Assembly (NCBI RefSeq): GCF_032062135.1 | Contig: NC_092859.1 | Coordinates: 113,393,498-113,457,497, forward strand | DNA: 64,000 nt | Direction: 5' to 3' | Origin: Pyxicephalus adspersus | Taxonomy: Eukaryota > Chordata > Amphibia > Anura > Pyxicephalidae | Shown: positions 1 through 13,499 of the stretch, one piece after another | How positions within the stretch are numbered: position 1 is the first letter of the stretch | How the letters are laid out: each line of letters opens with the position of its first letter | Position numbers and translations under genes: made by a program | Notes under the pieces: generated by a model | Told to the model about the DNA's origin: nothing | Databases searched by the model: none | Seen by the model: only the letters and a program-made list of their open reading frames with translations

Positions 1-2631
<2,631 letters not shown>

Positions 2632-2946
2632 CTCAGCTGCGCTCAGTACAGGAGGAGGTGGACAGCTTGGAACAGGAGAAGGACTGTGAGCTGCTGGAGG
2701 TGTCCCAAGAGTTACGCTGTGCACAGGAGGAGATCATGTCTCTACGTCAATCAGCAGAGGAGGCGGCAGCTGAACGTGAGAGTGACATTGCCGCACTACA
2801 AGAGGAGTTGTGTAGGCTGCGGGCAGAGCTTCATGAGCTTCAGGAAACAAGGCAGGAGTACGAGATGGAGATAACCACCTTAAGGGCAGAGATCAGCATG
2901 AAGAGCTGTAGTGTGCATGTAGGACAGGAACCTGCAACACTGCAGG
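2632..2946 (+). CDS. CCDC136: CCDC136 coding exon b (about 105 residues of coiled coil)
   Basis: The exon is 315 bp, with two bases completing the split codon, 104 full codons, then one base before donor gtaacc. It encodes a glutamate-rich heptad-like helix with motifs such as EEIMSLRQSAEE, ESDIAALQEELCRL and YEMEITTLRAE. Each has a clear match in mammalian CCDC136 (EIQSLRQAAED, ESDIASLQEDLCRM, YEMEIASLRAE). The last 15 or so residues after MKS, leading to the donor, are not obviously conserved and differ from mammals. No transmembrane or catalytic feature is present, so the segment should act as a structural rod. It is the longest exon in the window and was chosen by homology plus splice phase. 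Confidence 0.94.
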
Positions 2947-4021
2947 GTAACCACACTGACTTTGAGTTTTTTTTATTGTTCCTTTATGACTAGCAAACAT
3001 TTCCCTATCGTGGTATTTTTTCTGTCTTTGGCCAGTTTTGGAGATTTTCCTTTATTTCCTGTTTGGGAGTTGCAAGAGGAAATGAAACTCTTCTTATAGT
3101 GACCAAATTTTGGAATTTTCCCTCACTTTTTACCCTGTGGAAAACTTAAAAGTTTGCCACAATGACTATGGTTATAAGGTGAATAGAAAAGTTAAACAGC
3201 CACATAAACCAGATAAGAGCTGCACCCCTAAAACTAAAAAAAGATTGCATTAAAAATATTTATACAAATAGTATTCTTAATCAATGAGCATTCTGTGCCA
3301 CCACTAATATAGATATCAAACATGTGTAAAGTGCAATCATTGTGGTAAGTATAGGAACCTGGGTATATGAAATATTTATAAACAGACTTGACTACAACAA
3401 AGTTATATTTGTTATACTAGTACAGCATTCTACACATGTCCATTTGCTTTTGTTGGAGTTATGTTATCTCCACAGGTTATATTTGTTGGAGTTTTATCTG
3501 CTTTGCAGGTAGGCATGCAAGTCAATGGAAATCAAGAATGCTGATTTGGCTTAGGAGCAGAAGGAGATCAATGGCATTGCAGAAGTACCAATCAGTGTTG
3601 GAAATAAATTTAAGAATAGATTGGTTCACATAAATTCAGGAATACAAAAAGAAGTGAGCACATTTGTCAGGAGGAATCTTCCTTGGAATGTGACCTCCAT
3701 TCTTACCTGTGGTTCTTTTAGAGGTTCTTAAAGCTTCATTACTGTGGCTGATTGCCCTCTAATGTCTACCTACCAACTTTAAGTCAAAGGTCACTTCCAT
3801 GACATCAATTATCTTTATAGCTGTCTTTAAGGGTGGCATTGAAAAATACATTAATATCTATAAGTCTAAAAACTCTAACTCCATGCCTAAGATTTTCGGC
3901 CTGCTCATTTTTGTGTTCCATTTACCTCTGTAGATCTATATTTCGTAATAGAATGCAGGTTGTTATGATTTATTATGTTTGTAATCACATGCCCCTTTGC
4001 ACATTTTTGTCCCTATGGCAG
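2947..4021 (+). other. CCDC136: CCDC136 intron
   Basis: The intron has donor gtaacc and acceptor ending 'ccctatggcag'. It is AT-rich. Short open frames are present but no repeat or RNA gene was recognised. Confidence 0.6.
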
Positions 4022-4133
4022 GAGAGCTGCAGTTCCTGCGGGACCAGTGCCAACATCTTCAGATGGAGCGCAGTATTCTGCAGGAGAGTAACAGCCAGCT
4101 GAAGAGTCATCTACTGCTGATGGGAGGAGAGAG
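4022..4133 (+). CDS. CCDC136: CCDC136 coding exon c (about 38 residues)
   Basis: The exon is 112 bp, entered in phase 1 and left in phase 2 at donor gtaccc (4134). It encodes GELQFLRDQCQHLQMER, then ILQESNSQLKSHLL. This aligns with the mammalian stretch [37 protein letters not shown], the shared LQESNS core being most telling. It continues the coiled coil. The longer open frames that overlap this exon run in other frames or on the other strand and are shadows. Confidence 0.91.
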
Positions 4134-4679
4134 GTACCCATCTTTATTTTATTTTTATTTAACATAGAGCTGTGGTATCTTGTGATTAATCTATGTGTTG
4201 TACTATCTAATCCAAGCAATGCCTCACAAACACATTCAAGATGTTTTATGTTCCTGTATTGTTGCATTTAGTGAACCGCAGTTTTACTTGCTGCAGAAAA
4301 CAACTGACTGGTTCATGATAAATCTACTAGATTCTGATATATGAAAAACGTTCTTACAGAGATACTCGTGATAACCCTGCAGGACATTTTATTTGAGTCT
4401 TTATTAGTTCTGGCACCTTAGGTGAGCATATTTAATTATTAGCTCAGTTTATTATAGATATTAAGCCCTGATGCTGAGATAATTATCTTGTAATGGCTGA
4501 CAATTACAATGAAATGGGAGGAGTGCTTGCTTTGGAGTATTAGCATAAACACAATGGAAACGATTTTATTAATCTACTGCACCAAAGAGCACTTGTTTGA
4601 TGCAGAATAGGTTTATTATAATTATATTCACAATACAGAACCATGGCAGCAGAAATGTAATTCTCCTTGTCTCTTGTAG
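4134..4679 (+). other. CCDC136: CCDC136 intron
   Basis: The intron has donor gtaccc and a strong pyrimidine-rich acceptor 'ttctccttgtctcttgtag'. I see no repeat or other gene inside. Confidence 0.6.
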
Positions 4680-4926
4680 GGGAGAGGATGAAGATCAGGG
4701 TAATGCAGTAATTGAGTCCCAACCAAAGCAAGCAGAAGAAAATGACCTAAAAGAGGAAACACTGTCACACTATGATGCTGAAAGCACCATTGTCATTACG
4801 GTGGCTAGTGAGGAAAAGGCAATTGCAGATGCTGAGAAGCAAAAGCTGACCAGAGAGGAGGAGAGACAAAAACTGCACGTCCAGCTCCAAAGTGCAGAAA
4901 AGAAAGTTCAGACAGCACAGACTGAG
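4680..4926 (+). CDS. CCDC136: CCDC136 coding exon d (about 82 residues, acidic linker then coil)
   Basis: The exon is 247 bp. The first base finishes an Arg codon and 82 codons follow, ending in phase 0 at Glu (GAG) before donor gtgggt at 4927. The first half is acidic and not helical-periodic (GEDEDQGNAV, then a Ser/Thr/Val-rich stretch near DAESTIVITVASEE). The second half returns to a charged coil (KQKLTREEERQKLHVQLQSA). Mammalian CCDC136 has a divergent linker at this place followed by a coil, so conservation is in character more than sequence. A second GT four bases downstream (4931) would shift the frame. The phase-0 choice is favoured because the next exon is open and conserved in that phase. 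Confidence 0.86.
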
Positions 4927-5547
4927 GTGGGTAATGGGTAATGACAGCCTATTATTATTACAAAGTCCATAGTCATGTCACTAGCTGTCCCTCAAGGAGG
5001 CTCACAATCTAATGCCCCTACCATAGTCATATATAATTAACACAGTCTAAGGTCAATTTTTGGGGGGAAGACAATTGACCTAACTGCGTATTTTGGAATG
5101 TGGGAGGAAACCGGAGTACCTGGAGCTTGCTTTTGGCTAAAATGAGAAGCTTCCATTATCATTCATAACTCATTACCATTGACTGCTGCGTTTGAGTCCT
5201 AAATTTTCATACCACATCCCTATGAAACACTGACATAGAAAAGGGCTAGCAAATGGGACTTTAAAGGTATGCACATTAAAAAAATAATTTACACTTTAAT
5301 AAAAAAATTACAAACATATATACAAATTATAAAAACGAAACCATCACAATTACCATTTTTCTTAATAATCACTGACACGTTTCGCACTTTACACATTTTT
5401 GTGTCTAGAATAGACAAACCCTTTTATTGCATTTGACTTTCACTCTACTTCCATTTATCCTACTGTTGCATTCCCAAAATTGCAGATGTTGTTCTGTCAT
5501 TAACAAAAGCCCATCATAAAATTTCTTCTATTTCATTCTTTTTGTAG
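4927..5547 (+). other. CCDC136: CCDC136 intron containing a truncated SINE
   Basis: The intron has donor gtgggt and acceptor 'ctttttgtag'. Its first third is a minus-strand SINE fragment (listed separately). The rest is AT-rich with nothing recognised. Confidence 0.6.
4950..5125 (-). repeat. tRNA-derived SINE, minus strand, head truncated
   Basis: The segment begins at a TTATTATTA tail and carries 'catagtcatgtcactagctg', the 'tctaaggtcaattt' block and 'gatgtgggaggaaac'-like text ('aatgtgggaggaaaccggagtac'). The same order of blocks is seen in the longer copy at 14185-14506. The tRNA-like head is missing here. Confidence 0.6.
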
Positions 5548-5682
5548 TGTGCTGGTCTTCTAACTGAGATTGAGGATCTTCAGCAACGTCATCGGATCAG
5601 CCAGGAGGAACAGGAGAAGTTGCAGGAGGAATTAAGGTTGTGCAGAGAGGAGATTCATAGGCTGAAGGAAAGTGGCTTGCAG
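5548..5682 (+). CDS. CCDC136: CCDC136 coding exon e (45 residues of coiled coil)
   Basis: The exon is 135 bp, in phase 0 at both ends, between acceptor 'ctttttgtag' and donor gtagca at 5683. It encodes CAGLLTEIEDLQQRHRISQE, then EEQEKLQEELRLCREEIHRL and ends ESGLQ. Mammalian CCDC136 has [20 protein letters not shown] followed by [20 protein letters not shown] at the same place, so identity is clear. In mammals the next block is several hundred residues of further coils in long isoforms, while short isoforms go to the C-terminal anchor. In this window the next in-phase exons are the small candidate at 8075 and the hydrophobic tail at 19419. Confidence 0.92.
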
Positions 5683-6303
5683 GTAGCAGCTCTGCTACAT
5701 TTCACTTACAGGCTTTAGTTTCATAAACCATTATTGTGTTACAGTGCAATAATTCTTCCTTCTTGCTTCCTAGTCATTCTGCTCAAGCAGTATAGTTTTC
5801 CCAAAGAATACCTAGTTCTATTGACACCTGCAGCACATCTGACACTCTGCTTACAAACATATGCACATTACATGCACCCTTTCCTATCTATTGTTAGAGT
5901 GTACTACACTAGATATGAATTCAAAACCCAGCCAAATATACAACTTAGGAACTTTACACTTGGCAAGTTAGCAATATAAAAAATGTAATAATGATGCTTA
6001 TAGCAGTTATGAACTATATGCAGCCAGAGATGTCTTCCCAGAAACTGCTACTAGATGCAATGTGTGTGTGGAGGGGTGGGGGTCCAGAAAAATAATAGGT
6101 AAGCTCTGACACTTTTCCTTAACTTTATACCAGCATAGTTAGGTTCATTTTGACAGTCTCTTTATGTCTAGAAATGGGGACAAAATAATTTACTCCTGCT
6201 AAAATAAGAACATTAGAGCTAAAGTACAAGGAGTGCATCATTATTTTGAGAGGTGCCATTTTTATAGTCATATAGCTTTTTTCTTAGTGAATTGTGATAA
6301 GAT

Positions 6304-7300
6304 ACATGGTCATACTGTCAAATCCCATGTAAATGAGGTCTCAGTTCCCATATACCATGTAACTGAGATGATTTGTTGTCATATCCCATGTTACTAAGAT
6401 GCCATGCTATCATATCCTATGTTGTGGAGTCACCACGTTAACACATCCCATGTTACTGAGGTGCCATGTTGTCATATTCCATGTTATTGAGGTGCCATGC
6501 TATCATATCCTATGTTATGGAGTCACCATGCTGAAATATCCTATGTTACTGAGGTGCCATGTTGTCATATGCCATGTGACCGATGTGACATTCTGTCATA
6601 ACTAATAATATTAAGGTGCCATGCTGTCATATGCCATGGTATTGAGGTGCCATTCTGTCATATCTTATGTTACTGAGGTGCCATTCTGTCATATTTCTTG
6701 TTATTGAGGTGCCATGTTGCTATATCCCATGTTACATAGATAAAAAGTATTCATATACCATGTTTTATCCTGATATGATTTGGGGTTATATGTTGTTTGT
6801 AACATATGTCACATTTCAGTATATATTTAATTGATGTGCCATGTTTTGTTACATTATGTTGCATTAATAGAATACAATGTTACCATATGACATCTTGATG
6901 AGGTGCTACATTGCTGACCATGTTACCGAAGTGCCATGTTACTGTACTACATTACCATGTCTTATATGGAGGTGCTATGTTACACAGTGCCATGCTGCCA
7001 TGTACTATGTTAGTGAAGTGCCCTATTACCGTACAATATATTGTTGAGCTACCATATTGCCTCATACTCTGTTATTGAGTTGCTATGTTATACAGTGCTT
7101 TGTTACTCTTTATGTTGTTATGGACCTGCCATGTAACACTGCGCCATATACCATGTTATTCAGATTCCATGTTGCCATGTATCATTTACTGAGCTGAATG
7201 TTACCATATACCATGTTATTAAGGTTCCATGTTACATAGTATCATGTTACCATATTTCTTGTTACTGGGGTGCCATGTTACATAGTTAAGTACCATATTT
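6304..7300 (+). repeat. Degenerate minisatellite, 31-bp unit, partly 93-bp higher-order
   Basis: Units have the form 'gccatgttgtcatatyccat' followed by 'gttactgaggt'. Between 6401 and 6740 the period is exactly 31 bp. Units starting at 6401 and 6494 share private changes (the 'gtggagtc'/'atggagtc' endings), as do the units after each, giving a 93-bp three-unit repeat. Units at both edges are more decayed. The open frame across it is a by-product of the 31-bp periodicity (93 bp is 31 codons) and not a gene. Confidence 0.85.
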
Positions 7301-7439
7301 AAAACAATATTTCAATAGAGAATAGAAAGCTTAGAAGCTTAGCTGTCAGGTTTTTATAGTAGTCTGTGAAATCTTATCTATGGGGACAGTTATCAAACCT
7401 GCTACATGGAGTTACCATTTTACCAATAGAATCAGGTAT

Positions 7440-7525
7440 TTTTTTTATTATTATTATTATTATTATTAATAAACAGGAGACCTTACAATCTAGGAAGTGG
7501 GGGAAGTAACACACAATAGGAGGGC
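7440..7525 (-). repeat. L2/CR1-type LINE 3' tail fragment, minus strand, internally deleted
   Basis: A run of TTA repeats and 'aataaacagg' is joined directly to 'ccttacaatctagg' and 'taacacacaatagg'. In other copies here these blocks are separated by the 'tatatagcgccaacatat' segment, so that part has been lost. Confidence 0.6.
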
Positions 7526-7944
7526 AGAAATTTTCAGCTAACAATTTTTTTCCCCACTGTTTATGGGACTCGGCTAAGACACCCAATAACATACTCCATG
7601 AAAGTATGTTAGAAAAGTGAGAGAGAGACATTGCTTTGACCTATATAGAGAGGGGCTTCCAGAGTACCATACCAGTACCAGTATGGTGCACGCTCCATGT
7701 GGCTGTGAATTTGAGAGGTAGGTGTGATTTATAGCATTTATTCTTTACGTAAAAACTGGGCTTCCCTGCTGCTTTTGTGCAGGACGGAGGCTTTAGGAGG
7801 AGAGGGGGCAGTTTGCAGGACTTGCAGAAGAAATCTTTTGCTAAACACAGCTGAGGTTGTGGGTGATTTTAAGGACTTATCTCTTCTGCAACCTTTTATA
7901 ACCCTTTAATTTCCAAGACATACTCTGTAGTTGTTTCTTTTTGC

Positions 7945-8000
7945 ATTTCGGCTAACAAATGTGATTCCGGAACTAATTATCTTTGTTAGCCGAGGTATCA

Positions 8001-8003
<3 letters not shown>
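7945..8003. mobile_element. Possible Tc1/mariner-type MITE end with 11-bp inverted repeat
   Basis: CGGCTAACAAA at 7949-7959 is mirrored by TTTGTTAGCCG at 7982-7992, followed by 'aggtatcactgta', a terminal sequence I recall from mariner/pogo-like frog MITEs. The element would be strongly shortened and no second end is identified. Confidence 0.35.

Positions 8004-8048
<45 letters not shown>
8004..8048. repeat. (TA)n microsatellite
   Basis: About 22 uninterrupted TA units. It lies about 25 bases upstream of the candidate 15-codon exon, so length changes might affect that exon's acceptor region. Confidence 0.95.
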
Positions 8049-8053
<5 letters not shown>

Positions 8054-8074
8054 CTTGGTATTGTCATTTTTTAG

Positions 8075-8119
8075 GAAATCTATAATGAAAGAAGCACAGA
8101 TGTCAGACATGAAGGGCAG
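8075..8119 (+). CDS. CCDC136: Candidate CCDC136 cassette exon (15 codons)
   Basis: An acceptor 'ttgtcattttttag' is followed by 45 open bases reading EIYNERSTDVRHEGQ and a good donor, CAG before gtatct. Length and phase (0-0) mean it can be included or skipped without shifting the frame between 5682 and 19419. The peptide is polar and could link the coil to the membrane tail. I cannot match it to a known CCDC136 segment, so the call rests on splice signals and phase alone. It could equally be a chance open stretch. Confidence 0.33.
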
Positions 8120-9270
8120 GTATCTGAATGTAACTGGTTTGTTGGACTTTCTAAACCCTAACAGTGGTGGCCAAATTTATCCATGGGGGACCTGACCTCA
8201 AACAAATTGAACTGTTCTATCCTCTACCTCAAAGACATTTTTTTGTCCGCTTACATCAAGGTCCACTTTGCAGGTCTAAAATACTGAACCAATTGGCTAC
8301 TGTCAGAAATTTCATTATGTCTTCTATTCAGATGGATCTTCTGGATAAAAGTAAAATGGTCAATGCAGATTGAATACACCCATTTCTTTAGGGACCACTG
8401 TGATGGGGGAGGCATAGGGGTTTTTGAAAAATAATAATTGCCCTGTTTCTTCTTAACTCTGTAATCATTCTCCTTGTTTAGTGATCATTCCTATTATTTA
8501 GTGAGACAGCCTATTCATTCATCATAGTTATAAGTCGATAGGAATTCACAGGAATAAAGCACAAGCTTCAACACAACTAGGATATGTTGAAGATTTGCTC
8601 ATTAGAAGAGGCTGTTAGGCTGCTGAAGTTATGTACATGTCTAGGTACCTGCACTTTATATATGTTAACAGGTAAGTTGCCACCCCTATCACGGGGTTGT
8701 TTTAGGAGTTGGCTTCTTTTCATTCACTGTAATAGGAAGTCTGATTATAAACTTTTTTTGCTAATGTACTATGCATGTGTCATCTGACGTCTTTACATTA
8801 AACATTACAAATCCTGCAGCTGAACATTTCTTGCATGCAGCTTTGGCAGCAGACAGTCTTGCATTATATTTTGCTGCTAACAAAAAAAACCTCTTTAGAC
8901 TACAAATAGTGATACAGGAAAAATACTGTAAAATACAGTTAACCTTTTTTATTATGTATTTTTTATTCCAAATTTTTGTTTTATAAAATAAATGCCATCA
9001 TTACACTGACCATAGAAAATTTATAAATATATCTTTTTTGCATGGTCTCCTTTAAAGCCCACCTGTCATTAGATAAATATGTCTGGTTTCAGTAATTTAA
9101 ATCACACAACCAAAACAAGCAATGCAACCAAAAATTACCTAAAATGAAAAAGTATCTGTATACTTATTTTGGGATATTTCCATTATTGGCATGATAGCCA
9201 GGCAACAAATAATCTTCAGCATTAGACAGCCGAAATGGCAATATTTATATTTTTTCAATGATTTCCTTAT

Positions 9271-9648
9271 ACCTCCCTGGCGGTATTCCCAAATGTGGCT
9301 TGGAGTTTATTTTCAGTGCCAAAAGCGGTAACCCCGAGCCACACTCTGAGTGGAATTGCCGGGAAGTTCTACCTGGTTCCCACATTCCAGCAGCTTCTTC
9401 CAGCAGTGCTCACGGTGTCCTTCAGCAATGCCCGTGGCGTCCTCCAGCAATGCCTGGCATGTGCTTCCCCGGCGTGTGAACGTTGGGGATGCAAGACTAG
9501 GGAAAGCAGATGCCAGCCGGGCATCTGCTCGCGAGCCTTAGGCTGGGGGGCAGGACTGTGGGGCTGGTGGGCCAGACCAAGCAGGAAATTTAAAATAATG
9601 GGTATTTATATGTACAGCTTTAACATTTAAAAATACCGCCAGGAAGGT
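9271..9648. mobile_element. GC-rich MITE with TCCTGGCGGTA terminal repeats
   Basis: The left end 'acctccctggcggtatt' is the inverted match of the right end 'aataccgccaggaaggtt'. The interior is about 378 bp and much more GC-rich than the intron around it, which explains the overlapping false frames here. Such ends with TTAA-like flanks suggest a piggyBac-type non-autonomous family. The flanks here (TTAT and TTAG) are imperfect, so the superfamily is uncertain. Confidence 0.72.
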
Positions 9649-10056
9649 TAGACTGACCATAGTGAGGATTATTTTCTTCCAATCGATCTGACGAAGGTCA
9701 TTCCATTTATGTCTTTCCATTTATTTAGGGAACAAAGAAAGTTTGTGACTCTTTTAGCTAGCCTTTTACTAGAACCACGTCTCATTATCCAATAACCCAG
9801 TTTATACAAATACAAATAACATTTTGCTAATGGTGCACTATGAACCTGTTTCAGTTCTAATATACTTCAAACTAGTTCTAAACGTGATTTCAATTGTCCA
9901 TTTTGTAGGACTAATTTATTAACCTCGACATTATCTATCGTAGTAACAAATTAAGATTGTTAAAAAGAAGAGAAGAAATTGTGCTCCCTTACCTAAAATA
10001 ACATAAGGTGTCCAACCCCTTATGTAACATAGTTGAATAAACTTAAGAAAGAAACA

Positions 10057-10490
10057 GAGGAACAGGGGTTTTGTTTGGCTGTAAAGTATATATTGTTTGC
10101 TGTACAAAACAACAATAACATTAACTTAAACAAAGTACAAGCTTACATTGACAACAATGCCCTATCCCTATTAAAAATAATGATAATGAAGGACAGTTAT
10201 TAGTCTGACAAAGACTCAGTCATTATAAATGATTCCGTTTCTTCACAGTAGGGTGAATTTAAAAACCACCAGCAACCTGTTTCCTCACCCTACAGAGAAG
10301 AAGGGAATCATTTATAATAATATAAACTTAGTCTGATTATTACCTGTCTAGACTGAGTCCTTTATTCCCATTATTCTAAATAGGATAGGGCACTGTTTTC
10401 ATTGTAAGCTTGTACTTTTTTTAAGTTAATTTTATTGTTGTGTACAACATACAGTATATACTTTATGGACAAAGAAAACCCCTGTTCCTC
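10057..10490. mobile_element. 434-bp foldback (palindromic) element
   Basis: Two arms of about 200 bases, 10057-10256 and 10285-10490, are inverted copies with scattered mismatches, separated by a 28-base spacer. Matching landmarks are 'gaggaacaggggtttt' with 'aaaacccctgttcctc', 'agtacaagcttacat' with 'ttgtaagcttgtact', and 'cagtagggtga' with 'tcaccctacag'. No coding capacity or clear target duplication was seen. It is most likely a foldback MITE. Transcribed as part of the CCDC136 intron, it would form a long RNA hairpin. Confidence 0.85.
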
Positions 10491-12724
10491 CATTAATTGA
10501 CCTGGAACTGCCTAGAAAGTCTCCCCACTGATTTAGAAATACCCATTCTAAGCAATCAGTTTTCCCCTAACGGTAGAAGTCTCCAAGGGTCACAAAATGT
10601 ACTCATGTGTTTTTATAAGCTAATTATTATCAGCCACCCACCTGTCATTTCTAGGAGTATCCTGGAAGCAAGTATTTATTATAAAAAATACCACAGCCAA
10701 CCAGAATCATCTAAAAATGGTCAATTAGTAACAAAACTGTATTGTTTTTTTTCAGGACTACTTCACATTATTACTTACCAAACTTAAGAGTTACAAACTT
10801 TCTTCTACTACTTTAGTAGCAGTACAATCACACAATGGCTTTCTAATTTTACCTTTACAACATGAAAACAAAATATCTGCATGCATTATTATACACAATA
10901 CTACAACTGAGTTGACTGATCTTTCTTCAGGTGCCTTTATAACCAAAATATTTCTTTTTCTTTTTCCCCTTTTTTTTCAATCTGTCATGTCACTTGGTCT
11001 TTCTTCATTCATTATGGCCTATCCTCATTCTTTATGACTCCTATAAACTATATTTTCTTCTCTATACATGTTAATCTTATCTCTTGAAAATAAACATGTT
11101 CATCTATTTCTCCTCTCACACTCTACTGTTGCAATATTTTTTCATCCAACAATCCATCCATGTGTTTTCTTTTGGGATTTGCTGTTCATGCACAATTGTT
11201 ATTTTCTGTGCTTGCCATATGGTATGTGGGGAACTATCTCTTCATCCTTGTGTTTATTTTTTCACTAAATCCACTGACCTATAAATACAAACTTCTGCAT
11301 TCTGGCTGTTGGGGGGGTCTGTTTTTTATCTCACCCTTCGACAATATCCTCTTACCCTGGTGTCTTGTCTCATATTGATCGGTCTCCTGATATTTGTATG
11401 GAATCTGCCATAACTTGTCATAATACTTTCCATACACATCTGTTTGGTTTTTCTATTTTTTATTACATAAATGTAATTTCTTTGTTCCTACTAATTCTAA
11501 TTCTAATTTATACTCATATGCATTTTATTTCTGTTGAACCATATCTTTCTTCTTTAAATTGCATACAACATAACTTTCTCTCAACTTTTCTTTACTGTTG
11601 CTGTGACTTTCCAATTCAAACGCCTGTTTGAAATCATTCATACTTTTATTCCCATTCATGTAATTTCTAAAACTGGTTTGACTCCACCTTCTCCATACAT
11701 TTTTCTTATTTTGTTCCTCACCAAAACATTCATCCTTCCCTTCTTATTTTCTTTCCTACTTCTTTTGTCCCTCCTCTTTCCTCTCAGGCCCCCTCTGGAT
11801 CTGACCCTCCTGTTCTCTCCCTTCCCCTCCTAGGACTTATTGTTATAATGGGGACACTCTGGTGCTGGTGGGCTGAGACGTCCTAGTGCACATCAGGTAC
11901 TGGTTTCCTTGTGACTCCTCGTGCTCTGCATGCATTGCTTTGCAAGGCTAGGAGTATCTCTAATGCTTCTGCTTCCATGCCTGAAACCTAATCTGTCTGC
12001 CATCTTTGTATGTGCCCTGGCATCTTCTTTCACTTTTCTTTCATAACATTTCTTCAGATGTATAACACTGTACTTTAACATGTGTCAAAAAGCAAAATCA
12101 ATGTAAAACGTTTAAGGTTATGACATAGAAAGTTGATAATGAATGTTCCCCATGTGTTTTGTTCTTGTGGTTCATTGCTTATATTTGTGGCTTAGTAAAT
12201 GCCTGTAGATAAAGATGGCTTAAAATGTGACTGTGAGCCAACATTACACTGACATTACTTCATACTAGTATGAGGGTAAATATGTAAATTATCAATATAT
12301 GAAGGGTTATAATGAATGCCAAGTGGGTAAACAATGAAAAATGTCAAATACATTTTTGAATTTGCAGATGGACTGATTTTCCTACAATGCAAAACAGTTT
12401 TGGCAGACTGGACAGTTTGCTAGCATACCAAACTTTGTACCATTTGACTACCTATACCTGTATAATTGGCTGAAGCAGGCATTACCTATGGGACCAGGAG
12501 AAGTTAGTTATTAGATGTCAGAGCCAGTTAGATTTCTGATTTCCTTTTCCATTTCCTTGGAAGTAATTTTGATGAAATTTTCAGTGAATGACATTTCTAG
12601 AACCTACTGTTCTTAGTAGGGCTAACTTTTACTAATATATTGGGTTGTTTTGCATTATGGGAAAGTGTCTATTAGTGTCTTTATTTGCTTTTACCACCAT
12701 AGAAATTATTATTGTTAAGACAAT

Positions 12725-12940
12725 GAGCCTGATTTATCAAAGTTCTTCAAGACTGGGGAAGATAGGCCATCATGGGAGAATCTGGGTGATTGAGCAAACC
12801 TTAAATGAATCTGGTCTAGGATTGAAAACATTTGCCAAATAATAGCATATGATTTAGGAAATGTTCCAGGTTTGCTGGATCACCCAAGTTCATTCAGTCT
12901 TTCTTCTCCAGTCTTGGAGAGCTTTGATAAATCAGGCCCA
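12725..12940. mobile_element. Palindromic MITE, 'gcctgatttatcaaag' family, copy 1
   Basis: The left end 'gcctgatttatcaaag' is mirrored by 'ctttgataaatcaggc' at the right, and inside 'gggtgattgagcaaacc' faces 'ggtttgctggatcaccc'. The element is about 216 bp. The same family occurs at 59808-60030 and, truncated, at 51846-51930. Confidence 0.82.
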
Positions 12941-13499
12941 ATGTGTGGAAATAACTGTTCACATGTGCCAAGCCTCCTCCGCTAATTACCATATGTAGAT
13001 GCAAAATGTACCTGTTATAAAAAAAAAATTAGGATTTCTTTACCCTCATCTTCTGCCTACGGTGCCGTGGTGGGGATGACACTACCATCCACCTGATGTG
13101 AAGCAGTTCTGGTGAAATTTTGCAATTATTTAGTCATAATACGTGTCTTCTTACGTGTCTTCATAATACAGTGTCTTCTTACGAAAATTTAGTCTGCTCT
13201 GTTTCACCTAACACATATACCCAAAAGAATTTTGGTATTAGATCCAGCAAAGCTCAAGACAGGGTTGAGTGAAGATCACGGGAGTAATCCTAATCTAACC
13301 CTTTTATACGTAAGTTTTTTATCTACATATGGTATAGTAGGGGATTTGAGGAAGAAGGAGAGAGCTCTGAAAGAAAGGTAAGGCTGGAATTTGGCATTAA
13401 TATTCTTTCAATAAAGCATAATAAAACTGGTAAACAATGCTTTCTAATGCACATAAGAGACTTTCTAATATACTCCCAACAGAACTAAAGTTTATGGCA

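Larger units (their letters stand above)
5683..8074 (+). other. CCDC136: CCDC136 intron with minisatellite and repeat fragments
   Basis: The intron has donor gtagca and acceptor 'ttgtcattttttag' if the 8075 exon is real. It is dominated by the 31-bp minisatellite and also holds a LINE-tail fragment (7440-7525), a possible DNA-transposon end (7945-8003) and a TA microsatellite. No further coiled-coil exon was seen. Confidence 0.55.

Noticed and set aside
6399..6605. Open frame rich in Cys, His and Leu
   Set aside because: It lies inside the 31-bp minisatellite. Periodicity keeps the frame open and it has no protein family character.
8164..8373. 69-codon frame after the candidate cassette exon
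   Set aside because: It is not coiled coil, has no convincing donor, and starts in the intron. It was considered as a CCDC136 exon and dropped.
9258..9630. Three overlapping plus-strand frames
   Set aside because: They fall within a GC-rich MITE. Overlap in several frames and lack of splice support argue against coding.
11068..11833. Cluster of plus-strand frames rich in Phe, Leu and Ser
   Set aside because: It is a product of a pyrimidine-rich tract. No splice structure or domain is present.
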